Positions 7,377 to 16,807 of a DNA stretch of 37,888 nucleotides are shown in pieces. How positions within the stretch are numbered: position 1 is the first letter of the stretch; each line of letters starts with the position of its first letter. The stretch comes from Chloroflexota bacterium. Lineage in GTDB: Bacteria > Chloroflexota > Dehalococcoidia > Lucifugimonadales > Australimonadaceae. The stretch covers positions 191,068 to 228,955 of the forward strand of contig JAPPHT010000070.1 of assembly GCA_028874795.1 (NCBI GenBank). The letters run 5' to 3'. Below the pieces are notes generated by a model. It searched no databases. It was not told the DNA's origin and saw nothing but the letters and a program-made list of their open reading frames with translations. The translations under genes were made by a program, and so were the position numbers.

Positions 7377-7401
7377 GTCATTCCCGCGAAAGCGGGAACC
7401 C
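7377..7401 (+). repeat. Family A palindromic repeat, copy 2
   Basis: GTCATTCCCGCGAAAGCGGG followed by AACCC, with a perfect 7-bp stem TTCCCGC/GCGGGAA and a GAAA tetraloop. Confidence 0.75.
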
Positions 7402-7422
7402 AGGGCGGAGGATGAGTGTCTG

Positions 7423-7460
7423 GTTCCCTCTCCCTCAGAGAGAGGGCCAGGGTGAGGGTG
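7423..7460 (+). repeat. Family B repeat, copy 4, abutting the recG start
   Basis: The palindrome CCCTCTCCCTCAGAGAGAGGG is followed by the GGGTGAGGGTGG tail. It ends 4 nt before the TTG start assigned to recG, so the only visible ribosome-site-like bases for recG belong to the repeat. Confidence 0.65.
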
Positions 7461-7464
7461 GTCT

Positions 7465-10203
7465 TTGACGACGAGACGCGGCCAACGGGCGGGGGCATCG
7501 CAGGTCCGTGCCCTGCGGAACATCCTGGACCTGGAGACGGCCAACGGCTTCGCCGACAAGGCCGTCGCGGGTGGGCTCGACCGCTTCCTCGCGACGCTCC
7601 GGGGGCAGGTGGGCGCGGACCCGGCGCTGAAGGCGCTGGACGAGCGGGGCCTCCTCTCTGTCGCCTACGCGGAGTTCGATGCCACTCGACGTGAGCGCTG
7701 GGCGGACGAGGTCCGCCGCTTCCTCGGCGACGCCGGCCCCGCCACTCGCTCCCCGAAGCGCGCCGCTCCCCCGCCGGAGCCTCCGCCTGCCGCCCCGCAA
7801 GCCCGTGATCCGCTCGACGTTCCCCTGGGCGCGCTGCGGGCCGTCAACCGCACGCACGCAACCGCCATCCGCAACCTGCTCGTCAGGCGGGGCATGCTCG
7901 CGCACGAGGGTGAACCAACCGTCGGCGACCTCCTCTACCTCTTTCCCCTGCGGCACGTCGACCGCCGGGAGCGCACCGCCGTCGGCAGACTCCGCGTGGG
8001 CGAGGAGCAGACGATCGAGGCCGTTCTCTGGGACGCGTACGAGGTGCGCCTGGGGCGTGGCGGCCGCATCCGCGCCACGGAGGCCGTCGTGGGCGACGAT
8101 ACCGGCAACATCCGCGTCATCTGGTGGGGCAACCCGTGGATCGCGCAGCAGCTCAGGAAGGCCATGGCCGCGACGGCGAACACGCCCAGCGGCGTTCCCC
8201 GCATCGTGCTCAGCGGCAAGGTGACGCTCTTCCAGGGTAAGCGGCAGATGGAGTCGCCGGAGTGGGAGCTGATGGGGAGCGTCGCCGCTTCCGGTCTCCA
8301 TACGGCAGGCCTCGTTCCGTTCTATCCGTCCGCGATCACCGCCAGAGGCAGGCGCATACCGCCGCGCAGGATGCGCGAGATCGTCCGCGAAGCGCTGGAC
8401 AGCACGAGGAACGGCGGCAACCTCCGCATCCTCGACGCCCTGCCGGATGCCGTTCGTGAGGATATGGGGCTGCTCACGCTCGGACAGGCCATCGAACGAG
8501 CGCACTACCCGGACTCCGAGGATGCGAAGGAGCAGGCGCGGCGGCGGCTCGCCTTCGACGAGTTCCTGGCGATCCAGCTCCGGGTCGGGATGGAGCGCAA
8601 CTATACGTCCAGCCAGGAGGGCATCGTCCTTCCCGTCTTCCCCCCGCTCGTGGAATCGTTCGTCGCGTCGCTCCCGTTCGAGCTGACTCAGGGCCAGCGC
8701 GACGCGCTCGACGAGGCGATGCGGGACGTGTCGAGCGGCGGCAGACCGATGAGCCGCCTGCTGCAGGGAGACGTCGGCTCCGGCAAGACCGTGGTTGCGG
8801 TAGCGATGCTGCTCACCGCCATTGCTGGCGGCTACCAGGGCGCGATGATGGCCCCCACCGAGGTGCTCGCGGAGCAGCACTTCCTCAACGTGCGCCGCCT
8901 GTTCAGTGGCCCCGAGCACTCGCTGGAGAACCCGGACTGGTTCAGCGCGGCGCTGGACGGCAGGGATGAGCCCGTGACCGTCGCGCTCCTGACCGGCAGC
9001 ACGCGGGCGCCCGCCAGGCGCGAGATACTCAGGATGGCCGGAGAGGGTACGCTGGACCTGCTCATCGGAACGCACGCGCTGATCCAGCGGCAGGTTTCCC
9101 TGCCGAACCTCGCGCTCGCCGTGGGCGACGAGCAGCACCGCTTCGGCGTCCTCCAGCGCGAGGCGCTGCGGGGCAAGAGCGCCGTCGGCGAACCGCACCT
9201 GCTGCTCATGTCTGCCACGCCCATCCCCCGCACGCTCGCCCTCACCCTCTACGGTGGCCTGGAGATCTCCACGATGCGCGAGCTGCCGGCGGGGCGGCAG
9301 GAGATACTGACGAGGAACGTGGACCTCGCGCGCGCCACCGACGCCGAGCACTACCTGCTGGCGCAGGTGCGGGAGGGCCGCCAGTGCTTCATCGTCTACC
9401 CCCGCATCGACGAGGCGGACGACCGTTTCAGCGGGGACGACGACGATGACGCTGCGGGCGACGAGGCGAACGAGAACTCGGACGTCGTTCCGGAGTCGGC
9501 GGCGCTGCCTCCGCTCACCGCCGTCGCGGAGTACGAGCGTCTGCGCTCCACCACGCTCGCAGACGTGCGCGTCGGCCTGCTCCATGGGCGGATGCCGCTC
9601 CCGGAGAAGCAGGCGGTCATGGACGCTTTCCGGGCCGGGGAGATAGACGTGCTCGTCTCGACGCCGGTCATCGAGGTCGGTATAGACGTGCCGAATGCCA
9701 CGGTCATGATGGTCCAGAGCCCGACGCGGTTCGGCCTCGCCCAACTCCACCAGCTGCGTGGCCGTGTCGGGCGCGGGGCGCACCGCAGCTACTGCTTCCT
9801 GGTCGCGGAGTCCGGGGAGGAGACCTTCCGACGCCTGAGCGAGGTGCGGCAGCGCCGCGTCGCGAACGGGGACGACTGGCGGGAGGTGGAACAGTGGTTC
9901 CGGGCCGCCCTCGCGCAGGCCGAGTCGAGCGGGAAGCGGCTGGACGTGCTGGTACGCACCAACGATGGGTTCGAGATCGCGGAGGCCGACCTCGAGATGC
10001 GGAGCCAGGGCGACTTCTTCGGGACGCGGCAGTCCGGTATCGCCCCGGTCAGGATGGCGCGCCCCGACGACCGCGACCTGCTCGACGCGTCGCGGGAGCA
10101 CGCCGGGCGCATCCTCGCCGCCGACCCCGAGTTGCGCACGCTCACGGGTCTGCGTGCCGCTGTCGACCGGCTGACCGCCGCCGTGACCGACGAGATGGCC
10201 TGA
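7465..10203 (+). CDS. recG: ATP-dependent DNA helicase RecG
   Basis: A 912-residue superfamily 2 helicase that remodels stalled replication forks and branched recombination intermediates. The N-terminal third contains the OB-fold wedge domain (around FPLRHVDRRERTAVGRL). The motor follows with Walker A GDVGSGKT (near residue 435), the DEQHRFG box (near 555), SATPIPRT and the distal motif QLRGRVGRG. An acidic low-complexity insert (SGDDDDDAAGDEANENSD) separates IVYPRIDEAD from the next helix; otherwise length is normal. The start is uncertain: an in-frame stop at 7453 leaves TTG 7465 as the first usable codon, directly after a family B repeat. Downstream genes are on the same strand but have their own promoter-like signals. 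Confidence 0.95.
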   Translation: MTTRRGQRAGASQVRALRNILDLETANGFADKAVAGGLDRFLATLRGQVGADPALKALDERGLLSVAYAEFDATRRERWADEVRRFLGDAGPATRSPKRAAPPPEPPPAAPQARDPLDVPLGALRAVNRTHATAIRNLLVRRGMLAHEGEPTVGDLLYLFPLRHVDRRERTAVGRLRVGEEQTIEAVLWDAYEVRLGRGGRIRATEAVVGDDTGNIRVIWWGNPWIAQQLRKAMAATANTPSGVPRIVLSGKVTLFQGKRQMESPEWELMGSVAASGLHTAGLVPFYPSAITARGRRIPPRRMREIVREALDSTRNGGNLRILDALPDAVREDMGLLTLGQAIERAHYPDSEDAKEQARRRLAFDEFLAIQLRVGMERNYTSSQEGIVLPVFPPLVESFVASLPFELTQGQRDALDEAMRDVSSGGRPMSRLLQGDVGSGKTVVAVAMLLTAIAGGYQGAMMAPTEVLAEQHFLNVRRLFSGPEHSLENPDWFSAALDGRDEPVTVALLTGSTRAPARREILRMAGEGTLDLLIGTHALIQRQVSLPNLALAVGDEQHRFGVLQREALRGKSAVGEPHLLLMSATPIPRTLALTLYGGLEISTMRELPAGRQEILTRNVDLARATDAEHYLLAQVREGRQCFIVYPRIDEADDRFSGDDDDDAAGDEANENSDVVPESAALPPLTAVAEYERLRSTTLADVRVGLLHGRMPLPEKQAVMDAFRAGEIDVLVSTPVIEVGIDVPNATVMMVQSPTRFGLAQLHQLRGRVGRGAHRSYCFLVAESGEETFRRLSEVRQRRVANGDDWREVEQWFRAALAQAESSGKRLDVLVRTNDGFEIAEADLEMRSQGDFFGTRQSGIAPVRMARPDDRDLLDASREHAGRILAADPELRTLTGLRAAVDRLTAAVTDEMA

Positions 10204-10223
10204 CGTGCACCGGAGGCCGGCGC

Positions 10224-10252
10224 TTGCCCTGCCTCTCCCGCCCGCCCATAAT
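10224..10252 (+). promoter_or_regulatory. Predicted promoter for a leaderless transcript of the enolase-superfamily gene
   Basis: TTGCCC (10224-10229), a 17-bp spacer and CATAAT (10247-10252). The expected transcription start falls at about 10259-10260, on the ATG at 10260, which would make the mRNA leaderless. Confidence 0.5.
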
Positions 10253-10259
10253 GCGCCGC

Positions 10260-11375
10260 ATGCGTGTCAGCAAGATGGAATGGCGGGGCGTCCGCGTCCC
10301 GTTGCGGCAGCCTGAACGCGCCCTGGACCCTTCCAAGGCGGGCCGCAACGCGCTCCTCATCTGGATGCACATGGACAACGGACTCGTCGGGGTCGGCGAG
10401 GCAGCCACGGCGGGGCCGGGCCGCCCTCCCCGCATCGCCGACCTGGCGGCACTCCTGCACGACCTCGCGCCCTCGGCGCTCGGCCTGCACCCCGCGGTCG
10501 CCTTCGACATCCTCTCCGCGCTCGCACCTCCGGGCGCAACGGGCAACGCGCTCCGATTCGGCCTGGAGACAGCCGCCTTCGACGCCATGGGCAAGAACGC
10601 CGGACGCCCGGTGACCGATCTGCTCGGCGGCGTCATCGACTGGACCCCGATGGTGGGCCTCCTCGATTTCCTCCCACCGGATGCGGCCGCGGAGCAGGCG
10701 CGCGCCGCGGTGGAGGACGGCTACGAGTGCGTCAAGGCGTCGCTCGGCGCCCGCGACACAGCAACGGACGTCGAGATCGTCCGCAGCATCCGCCAGGCCA
10801 TCGGCGACGGCGTGGCGCTGCGCGCCGACGCGGACGAAGGATGGACCGCGGAGCGCGCCATCCAGACCGTCGAGCGGCTTGCCCCCTTCAACCTGGACTT
10901 CGTGGAGCAGCCGGTCATCGCGGAGGACATGAGCGGCCTCGCCCGCATCCGCAGCGTATCGCCCGTCCCCATCGCGGCGGACGAGGCCGTGGGCGTGATG
11001 AGCGACGCCGTCAGGGTCGTCGAAGCGGAGGCTGCGGACGTGCTCGTTGTGAAGGCCGCGCAGGCTGGCGGCATCCGGGCAGCGCAGGCCATCATGGCCT
11101 ACGCCGCGGACAACGGTCTGCGCAGCACCGTCTCCGCCTCGCTGGAGACCGGAGTCGGCATCGCGGCGGGCGTTCACCTCGCCGCCTCCCTGGGCAAGGC
11201 TGCTCCGGCGAGCCTCGGCGGAGGGGCGCGGCTCGAGAACGATCTGCTCACGAAGCCCCTCGTGCCGGTGCGCGGCCACATCACCGTACCGCACCTGCCG
11301 GGACTGGGCGTCGAGGTCGACCAGGACGCGGTGGACCACTACGCCACCGAGGTGGCCGGCGTCATCGCCGGGTAG
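10260..11375 (+). CDS. Enolase-superfamily protein (mandelate racemase/muconate lactonising type)
   Basis: A 371-residue protein of the enolase superfamily, whose members abstract a proton alpha to a carboxylate with Mg2+ help. The three metal ligands appear intact: Asp190 in LRADADEGW, Glu216 in FVEQP and Asp241 in IAADEAV. The barrel lysine on the far side, Lys265 (VVKAAQAGG), is also present. The usual KxK pair on strand 2 is instead Lys159-Ala-Ser161 (CVKASLG), so the normal second general-base lysine is a serine. Substrate is unknown. ATG 10260 is preferred because the promoter-like CATAAT overlaps the alternative ATG at 10251. The gene lies between recG and sucC and is probably transcribed alone. 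Confidence 0.85.
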   Translation: MRVSKMEWRGVRVPLRQPERALDPSKAGRNALLIWMHMDNGLVGVGEAATAGPGRPPRIADLAALLHDLAPSALGLHPAVAFDILSALAPPGATGNALRFGLETAAFDAMGKNAGRPVTDLLGGVIDWTPMVGLLDFLPPDAAAEQARAAVEDGYECVKASLGARDTATDVEIVRSIRQAIGDGVALRADADEGWTAERAIQTVERLAPFNLDFVEQPVIAEDMSGLARIRSVSPVPIAADEAVGVMSDAVRVVEAEAADVLVVKAAQAGGIRAAQAIMAYAADNGLRSTVSASLETGVGIAAGVHLAASLGKAAPASLGGGARLENDLLTKPLVPVRGHITVPHLPGLGVEVDQDAVDHYATEVAGVIAG

Positions 11376-11404
11376 GTCCTCGGGCCCGTCGTCGCCCGAT
11401 GCTC

Positions 11405-11413
11405 TGTTATCAT
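11405..11413 (+). promoter_or_regulatory. Possible extended -10 promoter for sucCD
   Basis: TGTTATCAT fits the extended -10 form TGnTATAAT with one mismatch. No good -35 box is seen. It would give a leader of about 50 nt before sucC. Confidence 0.35.
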
Positions 11414-11468
11414 CCCCCACGGCCCGCCGGAATGATTCCGGTTGGGCCAGTCTATCGAGAGGGCAGCG

Positions 11469-12617
11469 ATGAAACTGCACGAATACCAGGCCAAGCAGCT
11501 GCTGGCGGCATACGGCGTGCCGGTGCCCGAGAACTACGTGGCGTCATCGGGCGCCGAGGCTGCGTCAGCAGCGGAGCGGCTCGGGGGCAGAGGCGTCGTC
11601 AAGGCGCAGGTGCATGCCGGGGGCCGGGGCAAGGCCGGCGGCGTGAAGGTTGCGGACAGCCCTGAGGAAGCTGCACGGATCGCCGAGTCGCTCATCGGCT
11701 CGACGCTGGTGACCTTCCAGACCGGCCCCCAGGGAGTGCCCGTCCACCAGGTGCTCGTCGAACAGACGATGGATATCGAACGCGAGCTGTACCTGAGCAT
11801 CACCACGGACGGCGGGCGCCGGCGCCCGGTCGTCATCGCGTCGGCTGCCGGCGGCATGGAGATCGAGGAGGTCGCACAGACCGAACCCGAGAAGGTGCTC
11901 ACTGAACCCATAGACCCCGCGATAGGGTTCCAGGCGTTCCAGGGGCGCAGGCTGGCGGCGGGTCTGGGCCTTCCGCCCGCGCAGGTACGCTCCTTCTCCG
12001 CTCTCGTGCACGCCTGCTACCGCGCCTACGTGGAGAAGGACTCGGGGATGATCGAGATCAACCCGCTCGTCCTTACGAACGACGGTCAACTGCTGGCCCT
12101 CGACGCCAAGATGAACCTCGACGACGATGCGCTCTTCCGCCACAAGGCGGAGGCGGAGCTGCGCGACACGACACAGGACGACCAGCTCGAAGTCGAGGCG
12201 TCCGAGGCCGGGATCGCCTACGTGAAGCTGGACGGCAACGTCGGATGCATGGTCAACGGAGCGGGACTCGCCATGGCGACGATGGACATCGTCAAATTCG
12301 CCGGAGCCGAACCCGCCAACTTCCTGGACGTGGGCGGTGGGGCGGCCGAGGAGAAGATCAGCCACGCCATCCTCCTGATGCTCTCCGACCCGAATGTCGA
12401 GAAGGTGCTCGTCAACATATTCGGCGGCATCCTTCGCTGCGACATCGCCGCCCGGGGCATCGTCGACGCCTACCATAAGGCGGACCGCCAGCCCCCGCTC
12501 GTCGTGCGGATGCTCGGCACCAACGTTGACGAGGGGAAGCAGATCCTCGCGGAATCGGGGCTGAAGGCAACTATGGTGGACACGCTGGAAGAAGCGGCGG
12601 CGGCCATCAAGGGATAG
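11469..12617 (+). CDS. sucC: Succinate-CoA ligase (ADP-forming), beta subunit
   Basis: The 382-residue beta subunit of succinyl-CoA synthetase, which interconverts succinyl-CoA and succinate with ADP/ATP in the TCA cycle. The N-terminus [20 protein letters not shown] and the ATP-grasp segments ([33 protein letters not shown]) are all canonical and length matches the family. ATG 11469 follows GAGAGGGCAGCG and gives the conserved start. sucD begins 14 nt after the stop, so the two subunits are co-expressed. Confidence 0.97.
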   Translation: MKLHEYQAKQLLAAYGVPVPENYVASSGAEAASAAERLGGRGVVKAQVHAGGRGKAGGVKVADSPEEAARIAESLIGSTLVTFQTGPQGVPVHQVLVEQTMDIERELYLSITTDGGRRRPVVIASAAGGMEIEEVAQTEPEKVLTEPIDPAIGFQAFQGRRLAAGLGLPPAQVRSFSALVHACYRAYVEKDSGMIEINPLVLTNDGQLLALDAKMNLDDDALFRHKAEAELRDTTQDDQLEVEASEAGIAYVKLDGNVGCMVNGAGLAMATMDIVKFAGAEPANFLDVGGGAAEEKISHAILLMLSDPNVEKVLVNIFGGILRCDIAARGIVDAYHKADRQPPLVVRMLGTNVDEGKQILAESGLKATMVDTLEEAAAAIKG

Positions 12618-12631
12618 CGGAGCGTATACGA

Positions 12632-13507
<876 letters not shown>

Positions 13508-13511
13508 GACG

Positions 13512-13538
13512 CCCGGCGAGGCGAGTCCCTCCGCCGGG
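13512..13538 (+). terminator. GC-rich hairpin after sucD
   Basis: CCCGGCG (13512-13518) and CGCCGGG (13532-13538) can form a 7-bp stem with a 13-nt loop right after the sucD stop. No T run follows, so termination function is only a possibility. Confidence 0.3.
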
Positions 13539-13565
13539 TCCATAAGAGGCAAAGGGGTAGTCTGA

Positions 13566-14744
13566 ATGATCGTGTTGCAGTGGCAGACGGGGGACTGCCG
13601 GGCGATGCTGGCCGAGGAGCGCCGCCGATACGGCGCGCGCCGGCGCACGAACCGTTCGGTCGCGCCGTTGCCGGAGCACCTGCTCGCCCGGCTGTGGCGA
13701 GCGAAGGAGGGACGCTCACTCCGCACGGTGGACGGCAGACGGGTGAAGGTGCTGTACGCAGGCCGCCCCGCGCCCGGCCACGGCCCGGACTTCCAGGACG
13801 CGGTCGTGCGCATGGACGGCGAACGCACCTCAGGCAACGTCGAGCTGCACCGGAAGCCTTCAGACTGGCATGCGCACGGACACGATGCAGACCCCGCCTA
13901 CGACGACGTCGTGCTGCACATCGTTGCACAGGCGGACGAGAGAGGTCCTGACCTCCCGCTCGCGGAACTCAGCCGGCCGGGGGCTCGTGAAGCACTTGAG
14001 CCTCCGCTCATGGCCGGGCTGGCCCGCGTCTCTTCCGGAGAGCTGCGGCAGACGCTCATGCGTTCGGGTATCGCTCGCTTCCGTGAGCGCATCCAGGCTG
14101 CATCCCGCAGCGTGGCAGCGAGCGGAGCGAAGCAGGCGCTGCACGAAGCCCTGTTCGTTGCTCTCGGGTACGCAGAGAACCGAGCCCCGTTCCACTGGCT
14201 CGCCCGGGCGGTCCCTGCCGCGGTCCTGAGGCAAACGGCGGGCAACCATCCTCCGGAGAAACGCAGGGCCGCCTTCGAGCGCATCCTGCTCGACGCATCG
14301 GGACTCGAAGGCGGGACCTCTCCGGAAGGAGCTCCTCCGTGGAAGACTGCGGGCGTACGGCCTGCGAACCATCCACGCCAGCGGGTACGTGGGGCGGCCG
14401 CGCTGCTTGCGCGTGTTTCGGAAGAGGGGCTGCTGGCCGCCTGCGAACGAGCCGTTGCGGAAGGAGGGGCGTCACTGGAGGCGTTGTTCGTCGTGGACGC
14501 TCCGGCCGGAGCGCTCATCGGCACAGGCCGTGCACGGGAGATCGTGGTGAACGCGGCGTTGCCGCTGCTCGCGGCAACGGGCAACGCCGATGCTGAGGGC
14601 CTGTTCCTGCGGCATCCCGCGCTGCCCGAGAACTCACTGACCCGCGAGGCGCGGCGCCTGACCGGAGCGCGGGGGATGCGCCTCTCCGCTTGTGAGCAGA
14701 TGGGGCTCCTGAGGCTCTACCGAGGGAGCATCGCCGGGGACTGA
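13566..14744 (+). CDS. DUF2851 family protein
   Basis: A 392-residue protein recognised as DUF2851 by the block LLYAG-like..GPDFQDAVVRMDG, GNVELHRKPSDWHAHGHD and AYDDVVLHIV. The spacing of Asp in GPDF and Glu in VELH looks like the core of a PD-(D/E)xK nuclease, but that is my inference and the usual Lys is replaced by His. The C-terminal half is Ala/Arg-rich and helical, ending with CEQMGLLRLYRG. No catalytic activity is established for the family as far as I know. It follows sucD on the same strand and is convergent with the PAP2 gene 12 nt away. Confidence 0.8.
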   Translation: MIVLQWQTGDCRAMLAEERRRYGARRRTNRSVAPLPEHLLARLWRAKEGRSLRTVDGRRVKVLYAGRPAPGHGPDFQDAVVRMDGERTSGNVELHRKPSDWHAHGHDADPAYDDVVLHIVAQADERGPDLPLAELSRPGAREALEPPLMAGLARVSSGELRQTLMRSGIARFRERIQAASRSVAASGAKQALHEALFVALGYAENRAPFHWLARAVPAAVLRQTAGNHPPEKRRAAFERILLDASGLEGGTSPEGAPPWKTAGVRPANHPRQRVRGAAALLARVSEEGLLAACERAVAEGGASLEALFVVDAPAGALIGTGRAREIVVNAALPLLAATGNADAEGLFLRHPALPENSLTREARRLTGARGMRLSACEQMGLLRLYRGSIAGD

Positions 14745-14756
14745 CCGTTCCGCACG

Positions 14757-15329
14757 CTACGCCACGTACAGCAGGCGGAGCCAGCGGAGCGCGTACCTGG
14801 GCACGAATGCCAGGACCCGGAAGAGGGCCGCCATCGCCAGCGCGGCAACGACGCCGATCGCGGCGCCTGCCAGCACATCGGTCGGGTAGTGCACTCCGGC
14901 ATAGACCCGCGCGAAGCCCCAGCAGAATGCCAACGCATACAGTACGCCGCCCAGCCGGCGGTGCCGAAGGAAGACAGCAGTGGCCAATGCGAAGCCGACC
15001 GACGCCGTGTTCGATGGGAAGGACGGGTCCGTTGGCGAATAGAAGAGACCTGTTGCCAGGTCGTTGTCCACGAACGGACGAGGGCGCTCGACGACGTTGT
15101 TGATGATCGTCGTTATGGCATTGGCGCAGCCTATGGCGGCTGCGGCAACTATCGTCGTGACCTGGTTCAGGGGACGTGTCTCGTGCGTGCCCGTCATCCA
15201 GAGCGATACGAGCGCCAGACTGCCGGTAACCGGAACGAAGTAGTCGCTCACCAGCACCTTCATCAGCGAGTCGAAGGGCGCGACGTTGCCGACTCCCGCG
15301 TTCAGGAAGAGGACGATAGCGCTGTCCAT
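14757..15329 (-). CDS. PAP2-like membrane phosphatase, degenerate active site
   Basis: A 190-residue membrane protein of the PAP2 superfamily with about five hydrophobic helices. Motif 3 is intact (Arg141-VYAGV-His147-YPT-Asp151), and motif 1 keeps RPRPF. The motif 1 lysine position appears to be Asn77, and motif 2 reads PSNTAS instead of PSGHAS, so the usual proton-donor His is Thr108. Family members dephosphorylate lipid pyrophosphates or phosphatidic acid outside the membrane; activity here is doubtful. The start overlaps the upstream gene's stop (TGATG), making ilvE, the 145-residue membrane gene and this gene one unit. Confidence 0.8.
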   Translation of the reverse strand: MDSAIVLFLNAGVGNVAPFDSLMKVLVSDYFVPVTGSLALVSLWMTGTHETRPLNQVTTIVAAAAIGCANAITTIINNVVERPRPFVDNDLATGLFYSPTDPSFPSNTASVGFALATAVFLRHRRLGGVLYALAFCWGFARVYAGVHYPTDVLAGAAIGVVAALAMAALFRVLAFVPRYALRWLRLLYVA

Positions 15330-15766
15330 CAGCGTGAGCCTCCAAGCACTGCCCTGATGCGCGCTGCAAGCGCCCGCGCGAAGGTAGTGTGCTCGAGCCA
15401 CGTGAGCCCGGAGGGCGGCCAGCGCTCTGCAGCAGAGTCCCAGCCGTGGGAAGCTCCCCACCGGTGATTCACGACGGAAGACACGGCGATCTGAAGAAGG
15501 ATGGAGATGGCCGCCGCTGCGGCGAACCATTGCGTCTGTTCGACGCCGTCCAGACCGTCACCGGTATCCGGCAGGTTGCGGTCCTCGCCGATGAAGAACC
15601 ACGCGAATGCCCCTATGACGATGACTGCTGCGCAGACCCTGGTGACGCCGGGCCACCGCCGCAGGACCACCAGCCCCCAGAGCTTGCTGCTGACCGCTGT
15701 GTACTGCGTCACCCCAAGCGTGCTGAGGGCGACCCACAGGACGTACGCGGCCTCGAAATCGGACAT
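15329..15766 (-). CDS. Small membrane protein of unknown function
   Basis: A 145-residue protein starting MSDFEAAYVLWVALSTLG, with about three hydrophobic helices (around residues 8-25, 42-60 and 80-97) and a basic amphipathic C-terminus. No family is recognised. It starts 7 nt after the ilvE stop and its own stop overlaps the start of the PAP2-like gene, so it is expressed between them. An earlier in-frame ATG at 15841 would lie inside ilvE and is not favoured. Confidence 0.65.
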   Translation of the reverse strand: MSDFEAAYVLWVALSTLGVTQYTAVSSKLWGLVVLRRWPGVTRVCAAVIVIGAFAWFFIGEDRNLPDTGDGLDGVEQTQWFAAAAAISILLQIAVSSVVNHRWGASHGWDSAAERWPPSGLTWLEHTTFARALAARIRAVLGGSR

Positions 15767-15773
15767 CCAGAAG

Positions 15774-16715
15774 CTATGCCCCGAGCAGCGCCTTCGGCTG
15801 CACGGGGGTGCACTCGTGCAGATAGGAGGGGTTCTGTCCACGCACGATGGGGAAGTAGAGCTCCTGGAGGCGCTGCGTCACCGGTCCGACGGCGCCGTTG
15901 CCGACCGGCCGGTGGTCCACCGAACCGACGCCCTGCACGTGCGCGGCGGTGCCAGACAGGAACACCTCGTCCGCGGTGTACAGCTCGCTGCGGTCGACCA
16001 GCCGCTCCTCCACCCGCATCCCCAGTTCGTCCTGCAGCAGGGCTATTACGGTGCCGCGAGTGATGCCCGGCAGCACGTTGCTCTCCAGTGTGGGCGTCGC
16101 GACGGTGTTGCCGTGCACGAAGAAGATGTTCTCTCCCGTGCCTTCACAGACGTGACCGTCCATGTTCAGCATGATGGCTTCGTCGAACCCCGATGCTATC
16201 GCGTCTGTCTTGGCAAGGATGGAGTTCAGGTAGAGGCCGCTCAGCTTGAACCGGGGAGGCACCATCGTGTCATCGATGCGACGGTACGACGCGACGCAGC
16301 AACTGATGGCGCCGCTGGCGTCCAGGTAGTTGCCGAACGGCACCGCCAGACAGAAGAACCCGTCGCCCAGCGATCGGAGGTTCAGGTTCGCCACCTTCTC
16401 CTCGGACTTGAAGGCGACGGGCCGTATGTAGAGGTCTTCCGTGTAGCCGCAACGTTCAACCAGTCCCGCCGTGATCGCACACAGTTCGTCCAGGTTGTAC
16501 GGTACGTCTATCCAGAGCATCTTGCAGCCGCGCAGGAGCCGCTCATAGTGCTCCCGGAGCTTGTAGATGTACATCGTCTCGTGTTCGGGGTTCCAGTTGC
16601 CGCGGATGCCTTCGAATACGGCGGTGCCGTAATGGAGCGCGTGGGTCATGATGCCGACCTTCGCCTCTTCCAGAGGTATGTAGTCGCCATTCATGAACGC
16701 AGTCGGGGTCGTCAT
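15774..16715 (-). CDS. ilvE: Branched-chain amino acid aminotransferase
   Basis: A 313-residue fold-type IV PLP aminotransferase that makes or degrades Leu, Ile and Val with glutamate/2-oxoglutarate. Hallmarks are FEGIRGNW (residues 34-41), the PLP lysine Lys157 in PPRFKLSGLYLNS, and LPGITRGTVIALL with the FLSGTAAHV loop near the C-terminus. Length and motif order match IlvE. The gene has the best promoter in the window: TTGACA-18-TATAAT, whose -35 overlaps the comEC stop codon. It heads a three-gene unit with two membrane proteins. Confidence 0.95.
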   Translation of the reverse strand: MTTPTAFMNGDYIPLEEAKVGIMTHALHYGTAVFEGIRGNWNPEHETMYIYKLREHYERLLRGCKMLWIDVPYNLDELCAITAGLVERCGYTEDLYIRPVAFKSEEKVANLNLRSLGDGFFCLAVPFGNYLDASGAISCCVASYRRIDDTMVPPRFKLSGLYLNSILAKTDAIASGFDEAIMLNMDGHVCEGTGENIFFVHGNTVATPTLESNVLPGITRGTVIALLQDELGMRVEERLVDRSELYTADEVFLSGTAAHVQGVGSVDHRPVGNGAVGPVTQRLQELYFPIVRGQNPSYLHECTPVQPKALLGA

Positions 16716-16777
16716 GGGGTCCGCCTGATCTTCCGTAGGTGCCGGTCGGGTGCCGGAGTGACTCAGAAACGAGCGGG

Positions 16778-16807
16778 ATTATAGGGAGGCGCTTCTGAGA
16801 GTGTCAA
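16778..16807 (-). promoter_or_regulatory. Consensus promoter of ilvE
   Basis: Minus-strand TTGACA (16807-16802), 18-bp spacer and TATAAT (16783-16778), both exact consensus. Predicted start is about 16771, giving a leader of about 56 nt. The -35 box overlaps the TGA of comEC (16806-16804). Seven-bp inverted arms CTCAGAA (16762-16768) / TTCTGAG (16793-16799) bracket the -10 box and could be a repressor site. Confidence 0.75.

Noticed and set aside
7435-10101. Very long minus-strand open frame (888 codons)
   Set aside because: It is antisense to recG, whose helicase motifs are complete; its translation is Arg/Pro/Asp-rich with no family features. GC-rich codon bias opens such shadow frames.
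9789-11480. Minus-strand frame of 563 codons across recG and the enolase-like gene
   Set aside because: It spans two real plus-strand genes and resembles nothing.
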